Source: Micromonospora echinaurantiaca
Lineage (GTDB): Bacteria > Actinomycetota > Actinomycetes > Mycobacteriales > Micromonosporaceae
NCBI RefSeq assembly: GCF_900090235.1
Contig: NZ_LT607750.1
Location: forward strand, 632,501-696,500
Reading direction: 5' to 3'
Length of the DNA stretch: 64,000 nucleotides
Shown: one piece after another, positions 1 through 10,822 of the stretch
Layout of the letters: the number at the start of each line of letters is the position of its first letter
How positions within the stretch are numbered: position 1 is the stretch's first letter
The notes under the pieces: model-generated
Databases searched by the model: none
Seen by the model: only the letters and a program-made list of their open reading frames with translations
Told to the model about the DNA's origin: nothing
Program-made: the position numbers and the translations under genes

Positions 1-1738
<1,738 letters not shown>

Positions 1739-1820
1739 CTAAGCTGCTACGCGTCCACTGTGCAACTCACAGCAAACGAACAACAGACCACTGTGTGGTG
1801 TTGTTTGATATGTTGATAGA
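1739..1820 (+). other. 23S-5S internal transcribed spacer
   Basis: Eighty-odd AT-richer bases between 23S and 5S rRNA. No tRNA is present. It holds an imperfect hairpin (caacagaccactgtgtggtgttg), likely part of the precursor-processing stem. Confidence 0.7.
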
Positions 1821-1938
1821 GTTACGGCGGTCATGGCGGAGGGGAAACGCCCGGTCACATTCCGAACCCGGAAGCTAAGCCCTCCAGCGCCGATGGTACT
1901 GCACTCGTGAGGGTGTGGGAGAGTAGGACACCGCCGGA
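1821..1938 (+). rRNA. rrf: 5S ribosomal RNA
   Basis: A stretch of about 117 bases begins gttacggcggtcatggcgga and ends gtaggacaccgccggac. The ends pair (tacggcgg with ccgccg) to form helix I, and the internal cattccgaacccggaagcta box is the conserved 5S loop B/C region. It lies about 80 bases after 23S in the usual bacterial rrn order. Confidence 0.95.
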
Positions 1939-1950
1939 CAATCTTCCATT

Positions 1951-1978
1951 CAGGGCCACCCCACGAGGGGTGGCCCTG
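1951..1978 (+). terminator. rrn operon terminator
   Basis: A perfect 12-bp stem (cagggccacccc with ggggtggccctg) with loop acga starts 12 bases after the 5S gene. A weak T-tract (ctattttt) follows about 13 bases downstream. Position and stem strength support intrinsic termination of the rRNA operon. Confidence 0.85.
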
Positions 1979-2020
1979 AATGCATTCCACCCTATTTTTG
2001 GCTCCGCCAGCTTTTGGTCT

Positions 2021-2107
2021 GGTTGCGGTTGGGGGTGTGGCCCCGCCGTGACCGGCTCCGGGCGGTCAGGCTTGATCCCTGCGCCGGTCACGGCGGGGCC
2101 ACACCCC
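2021..2107 (+). repeat. intergenic palindromic element, copy A
   Basis: A perfect 24-bp inverted repeat, 2032-2055 against 2084-2107 (first bases ggggtgtggccccgccgtga), flanks a 28-base interior (2056-2083). On its left it carries a ggttgcggttggg flank. The interior and this flank recur in inverted orientation in copy B at 2581-2662, and the arms differ there by paired changes. It looks like a REP-like or MITE-like structured element. The family is not one I can name. Confidence 0.8.
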
Positions 2108-2580
2108 GATCCTGGTCACCGCCCGCCCGCCAGCAACAGCCTCCCGAAACCAACAAGGGGGCCGATCGCATGAACAAGGCGCTACTCAGATGAACAAAGG
2201 CGCTGTCAGCCCCGGGCCCGCCAACACCAACGACAGCCGCCGGACGCACGAGCGTCGCCGGATCAACCACCGACCCACACGCCCTTGACGACCAGGCGGC
2301 AGCCAAGCTGGACGGCTGCCCCTCGCTGTGCTGGACGTGTGCGGGGCGCCAGCGCTGCCCGGCGGAACCGCGGCCCAGGGGGGGGTGCCGGCGACCGAAC
2401 CTGTCGTAGCGGGACGATGGCGCGGCCTCACCCGGTGGCAGCTGTCACGGTCACGTCACCGGTCAAATTGACCCGAACCGGCGAACACCGGTCGGTGGAA
2501 ACCCCTCACCCAGCCGGGCTCGGGCGCGCACGCACCCATCTGCCACCCGCAAGTTCCCGCGGACCGGGACCACGACGAGG

Positions 2581-2662
2581 GTGTGGCCCGCCGTGCCCGG
2601 CGCAGGGATCAAGCCTGACCGCCCGGAGCCGGGCACGGCGGGCCATACCCCCAACCGCAACC
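2581..2662 (-). repeat. intergenic palindromic element, copy B (inverted relative to copy A)
   Basis: Arms 2581-2600 and 2629-2648 form a 20-bp stem with a single G-T wobble. The 28-base interior 2601-2628 is the exact reverse complement of the interior of copy A, and the following ccaaccgcaacc matches the flank of copy A. In the stem, an A-T pair of copy A is a C-G pair here (gtgacc/ggtcac against gtgccc/gggcac). Confidence 0.8.
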
Positions 2663-2794
2663 ACCCACGGCCGCCGAGCCGCCGGGTGAACCGCGCCCAA
2701 GCCCGCAACCGACCACGGCCGCAAGCGACGACGCCACGCCCCACCGCAACCACCCCGACGCGAACCCAGGCAGGACCAGCCACGGAGAGGCGCG

Positions 2795-3475
2795 TCAGTC
2801 GCGGGTCTGGACCTCGTCGCGGATGTTGCGGAGCAGCTCGCCGGACTGGTCGACCGGGCGGCCCGGGAACATCGCCATCACCACGCTGCCGTGGTCGGCC
2901 CAGCCGCAGATGGCGAAGTCGCCACCCTCGCCGCTGGTGCTGCCGCACTTCATCACGCCCCCGAACCGGCCCGCCGGCACCTCGCGCAGCCCGGTCACCT
3001 TGCCGGTCTCGTCCGACATCAGGCGGAAGAGGGTGTCCAGGTCGCGCTCCGGCTGCCAGAGCAGCGTGGTGCCACCGAAGATGAGCACCGACTTCCGCTC
3101 GTCGGCGGGGTCCCGGTAGACGGTGCCGAAGCTGCGGTCCAGGTCGATGTCGGCGGCGAAGCCGCTGCGCAGGTAGTCGGCGGTGCTGCGGGCCCGCTCG
3201 CTGTCGTCCCGGGTCAGGCCGGCCACCCGCTCCGGCGTGGCCAGGTCGGTGTCCTTCTGCTGGGCCACCCGCCAGCCGGCCGTGCTCAGCGCACCGGCGC
3301 CGGCCAGGCCGGCGACGAGCAGCGCCGCGAGCAGCACCTGCCGGCGCCGGGACCGGGGCCGCCGTTCGGCGGTCGCCTCCTGGTCCCGGTTGCTCAGCTG
3401 GATGGGCTCCTCGGTCAGGTCGATGGGCTCCCGCCCGTCGTCGACCGGGCGCTCGGTGAGATGTGCGTCGGACAT
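2795..3475 (-). CDS. single-pass membrane protein, conserved hypothetical
   Basis: The 226-residue protein has an acidic N-terminal cytoplasmic stretch, a basic RPRSRRRQ motif and one transmembrane helix (about residues 39-60), followed by an extracytoplasmic domain of about 160 residues. That domain (GTVYRD, LIFGGTT, CGWADHGSVVMAMF, VDQSGELLRNIRDE) aligns with the C-terminal domain of the larger protein at 17307-18986, so the two are paralogues. I recognise no catalytic motif. The ATG at 3475 is chosen because a TACGGT hexamer ends 7 bases upstream (3483-3488) and there is no Shine-Dalgarno, which suggests a leaderless transcript. It is divergent from valS across only 69 bases. Function unknown. 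Confidence 0.85.
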   Translation of the reverse strand: MSDAHLTERPVDDGREPIDLTEEPIQLSNRDQEATAERRPRSRRRQVLLAALLVAGLAGAGALSTAGWRVAQQKDTDLATPERVAGLTRDDSERARSTADYLRSGFAADIDLDRSFGTVYRDPADERKSVLIFGGTTLLWQPERDLDTLFRLMSDETGKVTGLREVPAGRFGGVMKCGSTSGEGGDFAICGWADHGSVVMAMFPGRPVDQSGELLRNIRDEVQTRD

Positions 3476-3482
3476 AGCCGAC

Positions 3483-3488
3483 ACCGTA
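3483..3488 (-). promoter_or_regulatory. -10 element, probable leaderless promoter
   Basis: TACGGT on the minus strand, 7 bases before the ATG at 3475. No ribosome binding site can fit between them. Confidence 0.5.
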
Positions 3489-3532
3489 CGCGAAGCACCG
3501 GTGGCGCACGTCAGGTCCGCGGAAGCGCTCCG

Positions 3533-3538
3533 TAGACT
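3533..3538 (+). promoter_or_regulatory. -10 element of valS, probable leaderless promoter
   Basis: TAGACT ends 6 bases before the valS GTG at 3545, placing the expected transcription start at or next to the start codon. Confidence 0.55.
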
Positions 3539-3544
3539 TTCAGG

Positions 3545-6163
3545 GTGACCGAGAGACTGGATGCCCGACGCCCCGACGCCCCGACCCTGGCCGGCCAGTA
3601 CCAGCCGGGCGAGGTAGAGCAGCGACGGTACGAGCAGTGGGTAGCCGCCGGCCACTTCCGGGCGTCGGCGGAGAGCGACAAGCCCCCGTTCACCATCGTC
3701 ATCCCGCCGCCGAACGTCACCGGCTCGCTGCACATGGGCCACGCGTTCGAGCACACGCTGATGGACGCCCTCACCCGGCGCAAGCGCATGCAGGGCTACG
3801 AGGCGCTCTGGCTGCCCGGCATGGACCACGCCGGCATCGCCACCCAGAACCTGGTGGAGCGGCAGCTCGCCACCGAGGGGCTGTCCCGGCACGACCTGGG
3901 CCGGGAGAAGTTCGTCGAGCGGGTCTGGCAGTGGAAGGCCGAGTCCGGCGGCGCGATCCTCGGCCAGATGCGCCGCCTCGGCGACGCCGTCGACTGGGAC
4001 CGCGAGCGCTTCACCATGGACGAGGGCCTGTCCCGGGCCGTGCAGACCATGTTCAAGAAGCTCTTCGACGACGGGCTGATCTACCGGGCGAACCGGATCA
4101 TCAACTGGTGCCCGCGTTGCCTCACCGCGCTCTCCGACATCGAGGTGGAGCACACCGACGACGAGGGCGAGCTCATCTCGATCCGCTACAGCGACGAGGT
4201 CGTGGTGGCCACCACCCGGGCCGAGACGATGCTCGGCGACACCGCTGTCGCAGTGCACCCGGAGGACGAGCGGTACCGGCACCTGATCGGCACGGAGGTG
4301 GCGCTGCCGCTCACCGACCGGCGGATCCCGATCGTCGCCGACGAGCACGTCGACCCGAGCTTCGGCACCGGCATGGTCAAGGTGACCCCGGCGCACGACC
4401 CGAACGACTTCGAGATCGGCCAGCGGCACGACCTGCCCGCCCTGACGATCATGGACGAGCGGGGCATCATCACCGCGCCCGGCCCGTTCGAGGGCCTGGA
4501 CCGGTACGAGGCGCGCCCGGCGATCGTCGCCGCGCTGCGCGAGCAGGGCCTGATCGTCGCGGAGAAGCGGCCGTACCTGCACGCGGTGGGGCACTGCTCG
4601 CGGTGCAAGACCACCGTCGAGCCGCGGCTGTCGCTGCAGTGGTTCGTGAACACCGGGCCGCTCGCCCAGGCCGCCGGCGACGCGGTCCGCGACGGCCGGG
4701 TGAAGATCGAGCCGGCCGAGCTGGCCAAGCGCTACTTCGCCTGGGTCGACAACATGCACGACTGGTGCATCTCCCGCCAGCTCTGGTGGGGCCACCGCAT
4801 CCCGGTCTGGTACGGCCCGAACGGCGAGATCGTGTGCGTCGGCCCGGACGAGGAGCCGCCGAGCGGCGAGGGCTGGCGGCAGGACGAGGACGTCCTGGAC
4901 ACCTGGTTCTCCAGCGGCCTGTGGCCGTTCTCCACCCTGGGCTGGCCGGAGCGAACCCCGGACCTGGCCAAGTTCTACCCGACCAGCGTGCTGGTCACCG
5001 GCTACGACATCCTCTTCTTCTGGGTCGCCCGGATGATGATGTTCGGCCTCTACGCGATGGACGGCGTGCAGCCGTTCGACGTGGTGGCGCTGCACGGCAT
5101 GGTCCGCGACGAGCACGGCAAGAAGATGTCGAAGTCGTTCGGCAACGTGGTCGACCCGTTGGACTGGATCGACCGGTTCGGCGCCGACGCCACCCGGTTC
5201 ACCCTGGCCCGGGGCGCCAACCCCGGCCAGGACGTGCCGGTCAGCGAGGAGTGGTGCCAGGGCTCCCGCAACTTCTGCAACAAGCTCTGGAACGCCACCC
5301 GGTTCGCGCTGCTGAACGGCGCGCACACCGGGGGGCCGCTGCCGGCCGCCGAGGCGTTGTCGACGGTCGACCGGTGGATCCTGTCCCGGCTGGCGCACGT
5401 CACCGCCGAGGTCGACGAGCAGTTCGAGGCGTACGAGTTCGCGAAGGTCTGCGACCTGCTGTACCACTTCGCCTGGGACGACGTCTGCGACTGGTACGTC
5501 GAGCTGAGCAAGCCGGTGCTGGCCGAGGGGGGACCGGCCGCCGAGGCCACCCGCCGGGTGCTCGGGCACGTGCTGGACCAGCTGCTGCGGCTGCTGCACC
5601 CGGTCATCCCGTTCGTCACCGAGGAGCTGTGGCTCGCCCTGACCGGCGGCGAGACGGTGATGACCGCCGCCTGGCCGACCGCCGACCGGGCGCTGCTCGA
5701 CGACGCCGCCGAGGCCGAGGTCGGCACCCTGCAGCGGGTGGTCACCGAGGTCCGCCGGTTCCGTTCCGACCAGGGCCTGCGCCCCACCCAGCGGGTCGCC
5801 GCCCGACTCGACGGCCTGGCCGCCGCCGGGATCGCGGCGCACGAGCCGCTGATCCGGTCGCTGGCCCGGCTGGACGCGGCCGGTGACGACTTCCAGGCCA
5901 GCGCCACGCTGGCCATGCCCGGCTCGGTGAACGTCGCCCTGGACACCCGGGGCTCCATCGACGTGGCCGCCGAGCGGGCGCGACTCACCAAGGACCGCGC
6001 GGCGGCCGAGAAGGAGGCCGCGCAGGCCCGGGCCAAGCTGGACAACCCGGCGTTCGTCGGCAAGGCGCCGGAGCCCGTGGTAGCCAAGATCCGTGACCGG
6101 CTCGCGGTGGCCGAGGCCGACCTGGCCCGGATCGACGCGGCTCTGGAGGCGCTGCCCTCGTGA
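3545..6163 (+). CDS. valS: valyl-tRNA synthetase
   Basis: The 872-residue class I aminoacyl-tRNA synthetase charges tRNA-Val in the cytoplasm. The HIGH-type motif is HMGH at residues 63-66 (in [17 protein letters not shown]) and KMSKS lies at about 526-530. Two CxxC pairs (NWCPRC, HCSRC) flank the editing domain. The last 65 residues are an Arg/Ala/Glu-rich coiled-coil arm typical of bacterial ValRS. The length is normal for the family. The GTG start is supported by the -10 element 6 bases upstream and no alternative is better. The 3' end overlaps folC by 4 bases (GTGA), implying translational coupling. The long antisense frame is a high-GC artefact. Confidence 0.97.
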   Translation: MTERLDARRPDAPTLAGQYQPGEVEQRRYEQWVAAGHFRASAESDKPPFTIVIPPPNVTGSLHMGHAFEHTLMDALTRRKRMQGYEALWLPGMDHAGIATQNLVERQLATEGLSRHDLGREKFVERVWQWKAESGGAILGQMRRLGDAVDWDRERFTMDEGLSRAVQTMFKKLFDDGLIYRANRIINWCPRCLTALSDIEVEHTDDEGELISIRYSDEVVVATTRAETMLGDTAVAVHPEDERYRHLIGTEVALPLTDRRIPIVADEHVDPSFGTGMVKVTPAHDPNDFEIGQRHDLPALTIMDERGIITAPGPFEGLDRYEARPAIVAALREQGLIVAEKRPYLHAVGHCSRCKTTVEPRLSLQWFVNTGPLAQAAGDAVRDGRVKIEPAELAKRYFAWVDNMHDWCISRQLWWGHRIPVWYGPNGEIVCVGPDEEPPSGEGWRQDEDVLDTWFSSGLWPFSTLGWPERTPDLAKFYPTSVLVTGYDILFFWVARMMMFGLYAMDGVQPFDVVALHGMVRDEHGKKMSKSFGNVVDPLDWIDRFGADATRFTLARGANPGQDVPVSEEWCQGSRNFCNKLWNATRFALLNGAHTGGPLPAAEALSTVDRWILSRLAHVTAEVDEQFEAYEFAKVCDLLYHFAWDDVCDWYVELSKPVLAEGGPAAEATRRVLGHVLDQLLRLLHPVIPFVTEELWLALTGGETVMTAAWPTADRALLDDAAEAEVGTLQRVVTEVRRFRSDQGLRPTQRVAARLDGLAAAGIAAHEPLIRSLARLDAAGDDFQASATLAMPGSVNVALDTRGSIDVAAERARLTKDRAAAEKEAAQARAKLDNPAFVGKAPEPVVAKIRDRLAVAEADLARIDAALEALPS

Positions 6164-7494
6164 CCGATCATGACTCGTTCGCCGAGGTCGAGGCCGAGCT
6201 GGCCGGCCGCGGCTTCACCCGGATGGTCTTCGAGCTGGACCGGATCCAGTCCGTGCTCGACCTGCTCGGCGACCCCCAGCGGGCCTACCCGGCGATCCAC
6301 CTGACCGGGACCAACGGCAAGACCTCCACGGCCCGCATGATCGATTCGCTGTTGCGGGCGTTCGGGCTGCACACCGGTCGCTACACCAGCCCGCACCTGG
6401 AGACCGTCCGGGAGCGGATCAGCCTGGATGGCGAGCCGGTGAGCGAGGAGCGGTTCACCGCGACTTACCGGGAGGTCGAGCCGCTGGCCCGGCTGGTGGA
6501 CGAGCGGTCGGCCGAGCCGCTGACCTACTTCGACATGACCACCGCGCTGGCGTTCGCCACCTTCGCCGACGCTCCGGTGGACGTGGCGGTGGTCGAGGTG
6601 GGTCTCGGCGGCGCCGAGGACTCGACGAACGTGATCCAGGCCGGGGTCGCGGTGATCACGCCGATCGGGCTGGACCACACGGAGTGGCTCGGCGACACGG
6701 TCGAGGACATCGCCCTGCACAAGGCCGGCATCATCCACAAGGGCGCGACGGTCATCTCGGCGGCGCAGGAGGAGGAAGCGGCCCGCCCGATCCTGGAGCG
6801 CTGCGCCGAGGTGGGCGCGACCATCGCCCGCGAGGGCTCCGAGTTCGGGGTGCTCCGCCGGGCGGTCGCCGTCGGCGGCCAGGTGCTCACCCTGCAGGGC
6901 CTGGGCGGCGTCTACGAGGAGGTGTTCGTCCCGTTGCACGGCGCCCACCAGGCGCAGAACGCGGCGGTGGCGCTCGCCGCCGTCGAGGCGTTCCTCGGTG
7001 CCGGCGCGCGGCGGCAGTTGGACGTGGAGACGGTCCGCGAGGGGTTCGCGGCGGCCAGTTCGCCGGGGCGGCTGGAGCGGGTCCGCAGCGCGCCGACGAT
7101 CCTGCTCGACGGGGCGCACAACCCGCAGGGCATGGCCGCCACGGTCACCGCGCTGCAGGAGGAGTTCGCGTTCAGCAAGCTGGTCGCGGTGCTCGGCGTG
7201 CTCGCCGACAAGGACGCGGCCAGCCTGCTGGAGCTGCTGGAGCCGGTGGTCGACCAGGTGGTGGTGACCCGGAACAGCTCGCCGCGGGCGATGCCGGCCC
7301 GGGAGTTGGCCGCGCTGGCCGCCGAGGTGTTCGGCCCGGACCGGGTGGAGGTGGCCGAGGAGATGCCGGACGCGATCGAGGCGGCGGTGGCGCTGGCCGA
7401 GGAGGACGTGCCGGGCGAGCTGAGCGGGGTCGGCGTACTGATCACGGGTTCGGTGGTGACCGTGGCCGACGCCCGCCGGCTGCTGAAGCGATGA
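6160..7494 (+). CDS. folC: folylpolyglutamate synthase / dihydrofolate synthase
   Basis: The 444-residue Mur-ligase-family enzyme adds glutamate to folates. It has the ATP-binding loop [13 protein letters not shown] at about residues 48-60. The conserved [11 protein letters not shown] and [13 protein letters not shown] segments and the C-terminal [10 protein letters not shown] motif identify FolC. The length is normal. The GTG start lies inside the valS stop codon (4-base overlap), and its own stop overlaps the next gene in the same way (ATGA), so valS, folC and the DUF4233 gene form one coupled operon. The valS-folC order is conserved in Actinobacteria. Confidence 0.96.
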   Translation: MTDHDSFAEVEAELAGRGFTRMVFELDRIQSVLDLLGDPQRAYPAIHLTGTNGKTSTARMIDSLLRAFGLHTGRYTSPHLETVRERISLDGEPVSEERFTATYREVEPLARLVDERSAEPLTYFDMTTALAFATFADAPVDVAVVEVGLGGAEDSTNVIQAGVAVITPIGLDHTEWLGDTVEDIALHKAGIIHKGATVISAAQEEEAARPILERCAEVGATIAREGSEFGVLRRAVAVGGQVLTLQGLGGVYEEVFVPLHGAHQAQNAAVALAAVEAFLGAGARRQLDVETVREGFAAASSPGRLERVRSAPTILLDGAHNPQGMAATVTALQEEFAFSKLVAVLGVLADKDAASLLELLEPVVDQVVVTRNSSPRAMPARELAALAAEVFGPDRVEVAEEMPDAIEAAVALAEEDVPGELSGVGVLITGSVVTVADARRLLKR

Positions 7495-7916
7495 CCGGCC
7501 CGGAGCACCCGCGGGCGGACGCCGCGGGCGAGCCGGCCGGCGCCGAGGCCCCGGACGGCCCCGCCGCGGGCGGACCGCGGCGGTCGGGGCTGCGGAACCC
7601 GGAGCGGGCGGTACGCGGCCTGGGCGCCGGCACGCTGAGCCTGGAGGCGTTGGTGCTGCTGCTCGCCATCCAGCCGATCCGGGTGGTCGGCGGCGACCTG
7701 AGCGGCACCGCGATCGGCGCGGTGGTGGCGCTGGCCGTGGCGGCGGTGGTGCTGGCCGGCATGATGCGCCGACCGTGGGCCTGGCACGCGGGCACCGCCC
7801 TGCAGGGGTTGCTGATGCTGGCCGGCCTGCTGCACTGGTCGCTGTTCGCGCTGGGCGTCATCTTCGCCCTGGTCTGGGCGTACGCCCTGCACGTGCGCCG
7901 GGTCATCCTCGGCTGA
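7491..7916 (+). CDS. DUF4233 family membrane protein
   Basis: The 141-residue protein has a Gly/Ala/Pro-rich hydrophilic N-terminus (about residues 1-35) and then three to four hydrophobic segments (LEALVLLLAIQPIRVVGG, IGAVVALAVAAVVLAGMM, GLLMLAGLLHWSLFALGVIF). DUF4233 proteins are typically encoded directly after folC in Actinobacteria, as here. The ATG overlaps the folC stop by 4 bases. The role is unknown and the localisation is the inner membrane. Confidence 0.88.
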   Translation: MTGPEHPRADAAGEPAGAEAPDGPAAGGPRRSGLRNPERAVRGLGAGTLSLEALVLLLAIQPIRVVGGDLSGTAIGAVVALAVAAVVLAGMMRRPWAWHAGTALQGLLMLAGLLHWSLFALGVIFALVWAYALHVRRVILG

Positions 7917-7943
7917 GCGCGGCCCGGCCCGGTCGGCCGGGGG

Positions 7944-9230
7944 TCAGGCCTCGGCGCGTTCCCGCCACTGGGTCAGCGCGATGCCGTGGCCGTCCGGGTC
8001 GCGGAAGGCGGCCGCCCACACCTCCAGCCTGCTGCCCCGGTTGACCACCCTCGGCGCGTAGGTGAACCGCACGCCGGAGTCGCGCATCCGGTCGTACGCG
8101 GCCTGGATGTCGTCGACCTCGAGGTTGACGTGCACCACCCGCCGGTTCACCGCCGCCGCCTCGGTGTTCTCGCGCAGCACCAGGCGGGTCGCGCCGGAGG
8201 CGAGCACGGCGTTGCCGCTGCCCCGGTCGACCTCGGTGAAGCCGAGCACGTCCCGGTAGAACGCCAGCGAGCGGGACAGGTCGGTGACCAGCAGGGTGAG
8301 CCCCACCCCGCTGATCGGCGCGGCCGGGTCGGCCGGCGCGGCGTCCGGGTCGAAACCGAAGATCGCCTCGTCCAGTTCCTCCGGGGTGACCGCCTCGGCG
8401 CGCGGCCGGGGCGGCGGCAGCGGGTCGTCCAGCGGCAGGTCGATCGGGTCGAGCGGCTCCGCCGCCGGCGATTCGAACCGCTCCTCGGCGGGCGGGCGCG
8501 GGGCCGGGGTGGCCCGGCGGGGCAGGGTGCCGCTCTCCGTCGACTGCTCCACCACGGTGCCCTCCAGCACCACCGGGCCGCCGGGGCGTTGGTGCATCCG
8601 CACCGGCTCGCGCTCGTCGGCGGGCGGGCCGAGCTCGTCGACCAGCGGGTCCGGCCCGAGCGGGTCGCGCGGGTCGTCGCGCAGGTCGTCCTCGGGGGCC
8701 CGGTCGGCCCACGGTGGGGCCTCCTGCTGGATCAGCACCTCCTCCACCGGCTCGGCGCCGGCGTACTCGGGCGGGAGGTCGGCGACCGCCTCGGCGGTCT
8801 CGCTGTGGGTGGGCACCTCGTCCCAGAGGACCCGGACGTGTCGCTGGTCGTCCAGCGCCACCCGGATCGGCAGGGTCTGGCCGAGCGAGGGCCACTTGGC
8901 CACCGGCACCCGCGGCTCGATGATCTTCTTGGAGCGCGGTGGCAGGCCCGGGGCGTCGATCACCAGTTGCAGCTCGCAGCGGCCGAAGGCGTACTGGGTG
9001 GGTGGCTCGGAGGCGCTGTGCACGTGCCCGACGCCGACCACCCAGGTGCGCCCGCCGCCGCGTACCGTGGCCAGCGCGATGGCCAGCACCAGCAGGGCCA
9101 CCCCGAGCGCCACGATCGCCCAGCTGGTCATGCCGAGGCCGAAGAGGATCACGAAGGTGGCCACGGTGCCGAGCACCGCGGCGATCAGCTTGCGTACCGG
9201 CGCGATGGGTCGGTTCCCGCCATTCGCCAC
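7944..9230 (-). CDS. membrane-anchored VOC (glyoxalase-like) domain protein
   Basis: The 428-residue protein has two N-terminal transmembrane helices (about residues 13-55) and an unidentified beta-rich domain (about 65-145, with the GRCELQLVIDAPGLPP segment). An acidic, proline-rich linker follows (about 150-305). The C-terminal VOC/bleomycin-resistance fold covers about 310-425 (VGLTLLVTDLSRSLAFYRDVLGF, FRDPDGHGIALTQW). VOC proteins are usually soluble, so the membrane anchoring is uncommon. The GTG at 9230 is preferred over an upstream TTG at 9251 because GGGAGG lies 6 bases before it. The gene runs convergently to folC-DUF4233 and divergently from ndk. The substrate is unknown and the metal ligands are not secure. 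Confidence 0.85.
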   Translation of the reverse strand: MANGGNRPIAPVRKLIAAVLGTVATFVILFGLGMTSWAIVALGVALLVLAIALATVRGGGRTWVVGVGHVHSASEPPTQYAFGRCELQLVIDAPGLPPRSKKIIEPRVPVAKWPSLGQTLPIRVALDDQRHVRVLWDEVPTHSETAEAVADLPPEYAGAEPVEEVLIQQEAPPWADRAPEDDLRDDPRDPLGPDPLVDELGPPADEREPVRMHQRPGGPVVLEGTVVEQSTESGTLPRRATPAPRPPAEERFESPAAEPLDPIDLPLDDPLPPPRPRAEAVTPEELDEAIFGFDPDAAPADPAAPISGVGLTLLVTDLSRSLAFYRDVLGFTEVDRGSGNAVLASGATRLVLRENTEAAAVNRRVVHVNLEVDDIQAAYDRMRDSGVRFTYAPRVVNRGSRLEVWAAAFRDPDGHGIALTQWRERAEA

Positions 9231-9373
9231 TGTGGACCTCCCGGGGGTCAAGGGCCAGGCTAGGCCGGACCGGTGGCCGGGGGAAAGACCGGCCGCCGCG
9301 CCGGCGCCGGGACCGGGTCGCTAGGCTGACCGTACCCAGCAGGACGGTCTTGCGCGCACAGGAGGAACCCAGC

Positions 9374-9799
9374 GTGTCCAGCAGCAGCCCGGATGAGCGC
9401 ACCCTCGTACTGATCAAGCCGGACGCGGTGCGCCGCGGGCTGGTCGGCGAGGTCATCTCCCGCTTCGAGCGCAAGGGGCTGCGGATCGACGCGATGGTGA
9501 CCCGGACGATGGACGCCGCGCTGGCCGACGAGCACTACGCCGAGCACGTCGACAAGCCGTTCTACCCGCCGCTGAAGGACTTCATGACCGGCGGCCCGCT
9601 GGTCGCCCTGGTGCTCTCCGGCGACCAGGTCATCGACGTGGTGCGCGGGCTGGTCGGCGCGACCGACGGGCGCAAGGCGGCCGCCGGCACCATCCGCGGC
9701 GACTTCTCGCTGTCCAACCGGGAGAACCTGGTGCACGCCTCCGACTCCCCGGACAGCGCCAAGCGGGAGATCGCGCTCTGGTTCCCCGAGCTGGGCTGA
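9374..9799 (+). CDS. ndk: nucleoside diphosphate kinase
   Basis: The 141-residue enzyme transfers phosphate between nucleoside triphosphates and diphosphates through a phospho-histidine. It shows LVLIKPDAVRRGLVGEVI, the KPFYPPLKDFMTGGP segment and the active-site His121 in ENLVHASDS. The length is standard. The GTG start has a strong ribosome binding site (aggaggaaccc) 5-9 bases upstream. A TAGGCT hexamer at about 9322 could be its -10 element. The stop codon lies in the first unit of a threefold 15-bp direct repeat (9788-9832). Confidence 0.96.
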   Translation: MSSSSPDERTLVLIKPDAVRRGLVGEVISRFERKGLRIDAMVTRTMDAALADEHYAEHVDKPFYPPLKDFMTGGPLVALVLSGDQVIDVVRGLVGATDGRKAAAGTIRGDFSLSNRENLVHASDSPDSAKREIALWFPELG

Positions 9800-9832
9800 C
9801 GCGAGCTGGGCTGACGCGAGCTGGGCTGACGC
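9788..9832 (+). repeat. three tandem copies of a 15-bp unit across the ndk stop codon
   Basis: The unit gagctgggctgacgc is repeated three times without a mismatch (9788-9802, 9803-9817, 9818-9832). Each unit contains an in-frame TGA after Glu-Leu-Gly, so the ndk product is unchanged whatever the copy number. Confidence 0.95.
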
Positions 9833-9943
9833 GTCACCGCGTCCGGCGCGGCGCCCGGCGGCCGACCTGACCGGCCCGGCCCGGGCCGGGAACCGGGACG
9901 CGACCGGGATGGTCGGCGGCGCCGGGCCGGGCGGGCTCCGGGC

Positions 9944-10822
9944 TCAGTCGGTGCGGGCCGGGAGCTTGTCCGGGTTCCCCACCACGTAGAGCCCGGTGAT
10001 CCGGCCGCCGGCGGCGGCCACGGTGAGCGCGTACCGGCTGCCGTCGGGGCGGACGACCAGCGCGGCCGGCTGGCCGTTGAGTTCCAGCCGGCGTACCGAG
10101 AACGGGACGCCGCCGTAGATGCCGGCGAAGAAGCGGGCGATCCGATCCGCGCCGGTGACCGGGTTGCGGGCCGCCTTCACCCGCCCGCCGCCGTCGGTCC
10201 AGGCGGTGGCGTCCGCGGCGACCAGCCCGGTCAGCGCCGCCAGGTCGCCGTCGCGGGCGGCGGCGAGGAAGGCGTCCAGCAGCCGTTCCTGCTCGGCCCG
10301 GTCGACGGTGAACCGGCGCCGGTCCTGCCCGATCCGGGCCACCGCGCGGTGGTGCAGCTGCCGGCAGTCGGCCGGCGACCGGTCCAGGATCTCCGCGATC
10401 TCGGCGTACGGCAGCTCGAAGGCGGTGTGCAGGACGTAGACCGCCCGCTCCGGCGGGCTGAGCCGCTCCAGCAGGTGCAGCAGCGCGGTGGCCAGCGTGT
10501 CGCGCTGCTCGGCGCGGTCCAGCGGCCCGAACGGCGAGGGCGCGGTCGGCACCGGCTCGGGCAGCCACGGGCCGACGTACGCCTCCCGGGCGGCCTGCCG
10601 GGCCCGGAGCCGGTCCAGGGCCAGTCGGGTGACCACCCGGGACAGGTACCGGCGCGGCTCGGCCACTGCCGCCCGGTCGACGGCCAGCCACCGCAGGTAG
10701 GCGTCCTGAAGCACGTCCTCCGCGTCGTGCCGGCTGCCGAGCAGGCGGTAGGCGAGGCCGAGCAGCATCGGCCGGTGCGCCTCGAGCGCACCGGCCGCCT
10801 GCTGCGCTGCGAGCGTGGTCAC
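9944..10822 (-). CDS. ECF sigma factor of the ECF41 (SigJ-like) group
   Basis: The 292-residue sigma factor has region 2 (AYRLLGSRHDAEDVLQDAYLRWL, about residues 20-45), region 4 (LSPPERAVYVLHTAFELPYAEIAEIL, about 120-160) and a fused C-terminal SnoaL-like domain (about 180-290). The signature motifs of ECF41 are present: an Asp-Gly-Gly-Gly segment (TDGGGRVKAARNPV) and the terminal NPDKL. In this group the C-terminal domain modulates sigma activity in place of a separate anti-sigma factor. The GTG start overlaps the stop of the upstream carboxymuconolactone decarboxylase gene by 4 bases (GTGA). That gene is the usual neighbour of ECF41 sigma factors. Confidence 0.93.
   Translation of the reverse strand: MTTLAAQQAAGALEAHRPMLLGLAYRLLGSRHDAEDVLQDAYLRWLAVDRAAVAEPRRYLSRVVTRLALDRLRARQAAREAYVGPWLPEPVPTAPSPFGPLDRAEQRDTLATALLHLLERLSPPERAVYVLHTAFELPYAEIAEILDRSPADCRQLHHRAVARIGQDRRRFTVDRAEQERLLDAFLAAARDGDLAALTGLVAADATAWTDGGGRVKAARNPVTGADRIARFFAGIYGGVPFSVRRLELNGQPAALVVRPDGSRYALTVAAAGGRITGLYVVGNPDKLPARTD

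Larger units (their letters stand above)
1980..2794. other. gene-free intergenic stretch with two large palindromic elements
   Basis: No open frame here has a ribosome binding site or resembles a protein. The stretch contains two long palindromic elements (2021-2107 and 2581-2662) that are reverse complements of each other and are described separately. Nothing else is recognisable. Confidence 0.7.

Noticed and set aside
3511..7119. Long minus-strand open frames opposite valS and folC (up to about 1000 codons)
   Set aside because: They are antisense frames kept open by GC-rich third positions. They have low-complexity Arg/Gly/Ala/His composition, no family resemblance and no ribosome binding sites, while the plus strand encodes complete valS and folC.
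9231..9251. TTG start adding seven residues to the VOC membrane protein
   Set aside because: The GTG at 9230 has GGGAGG at proper spacing, whereas the TTG has none.
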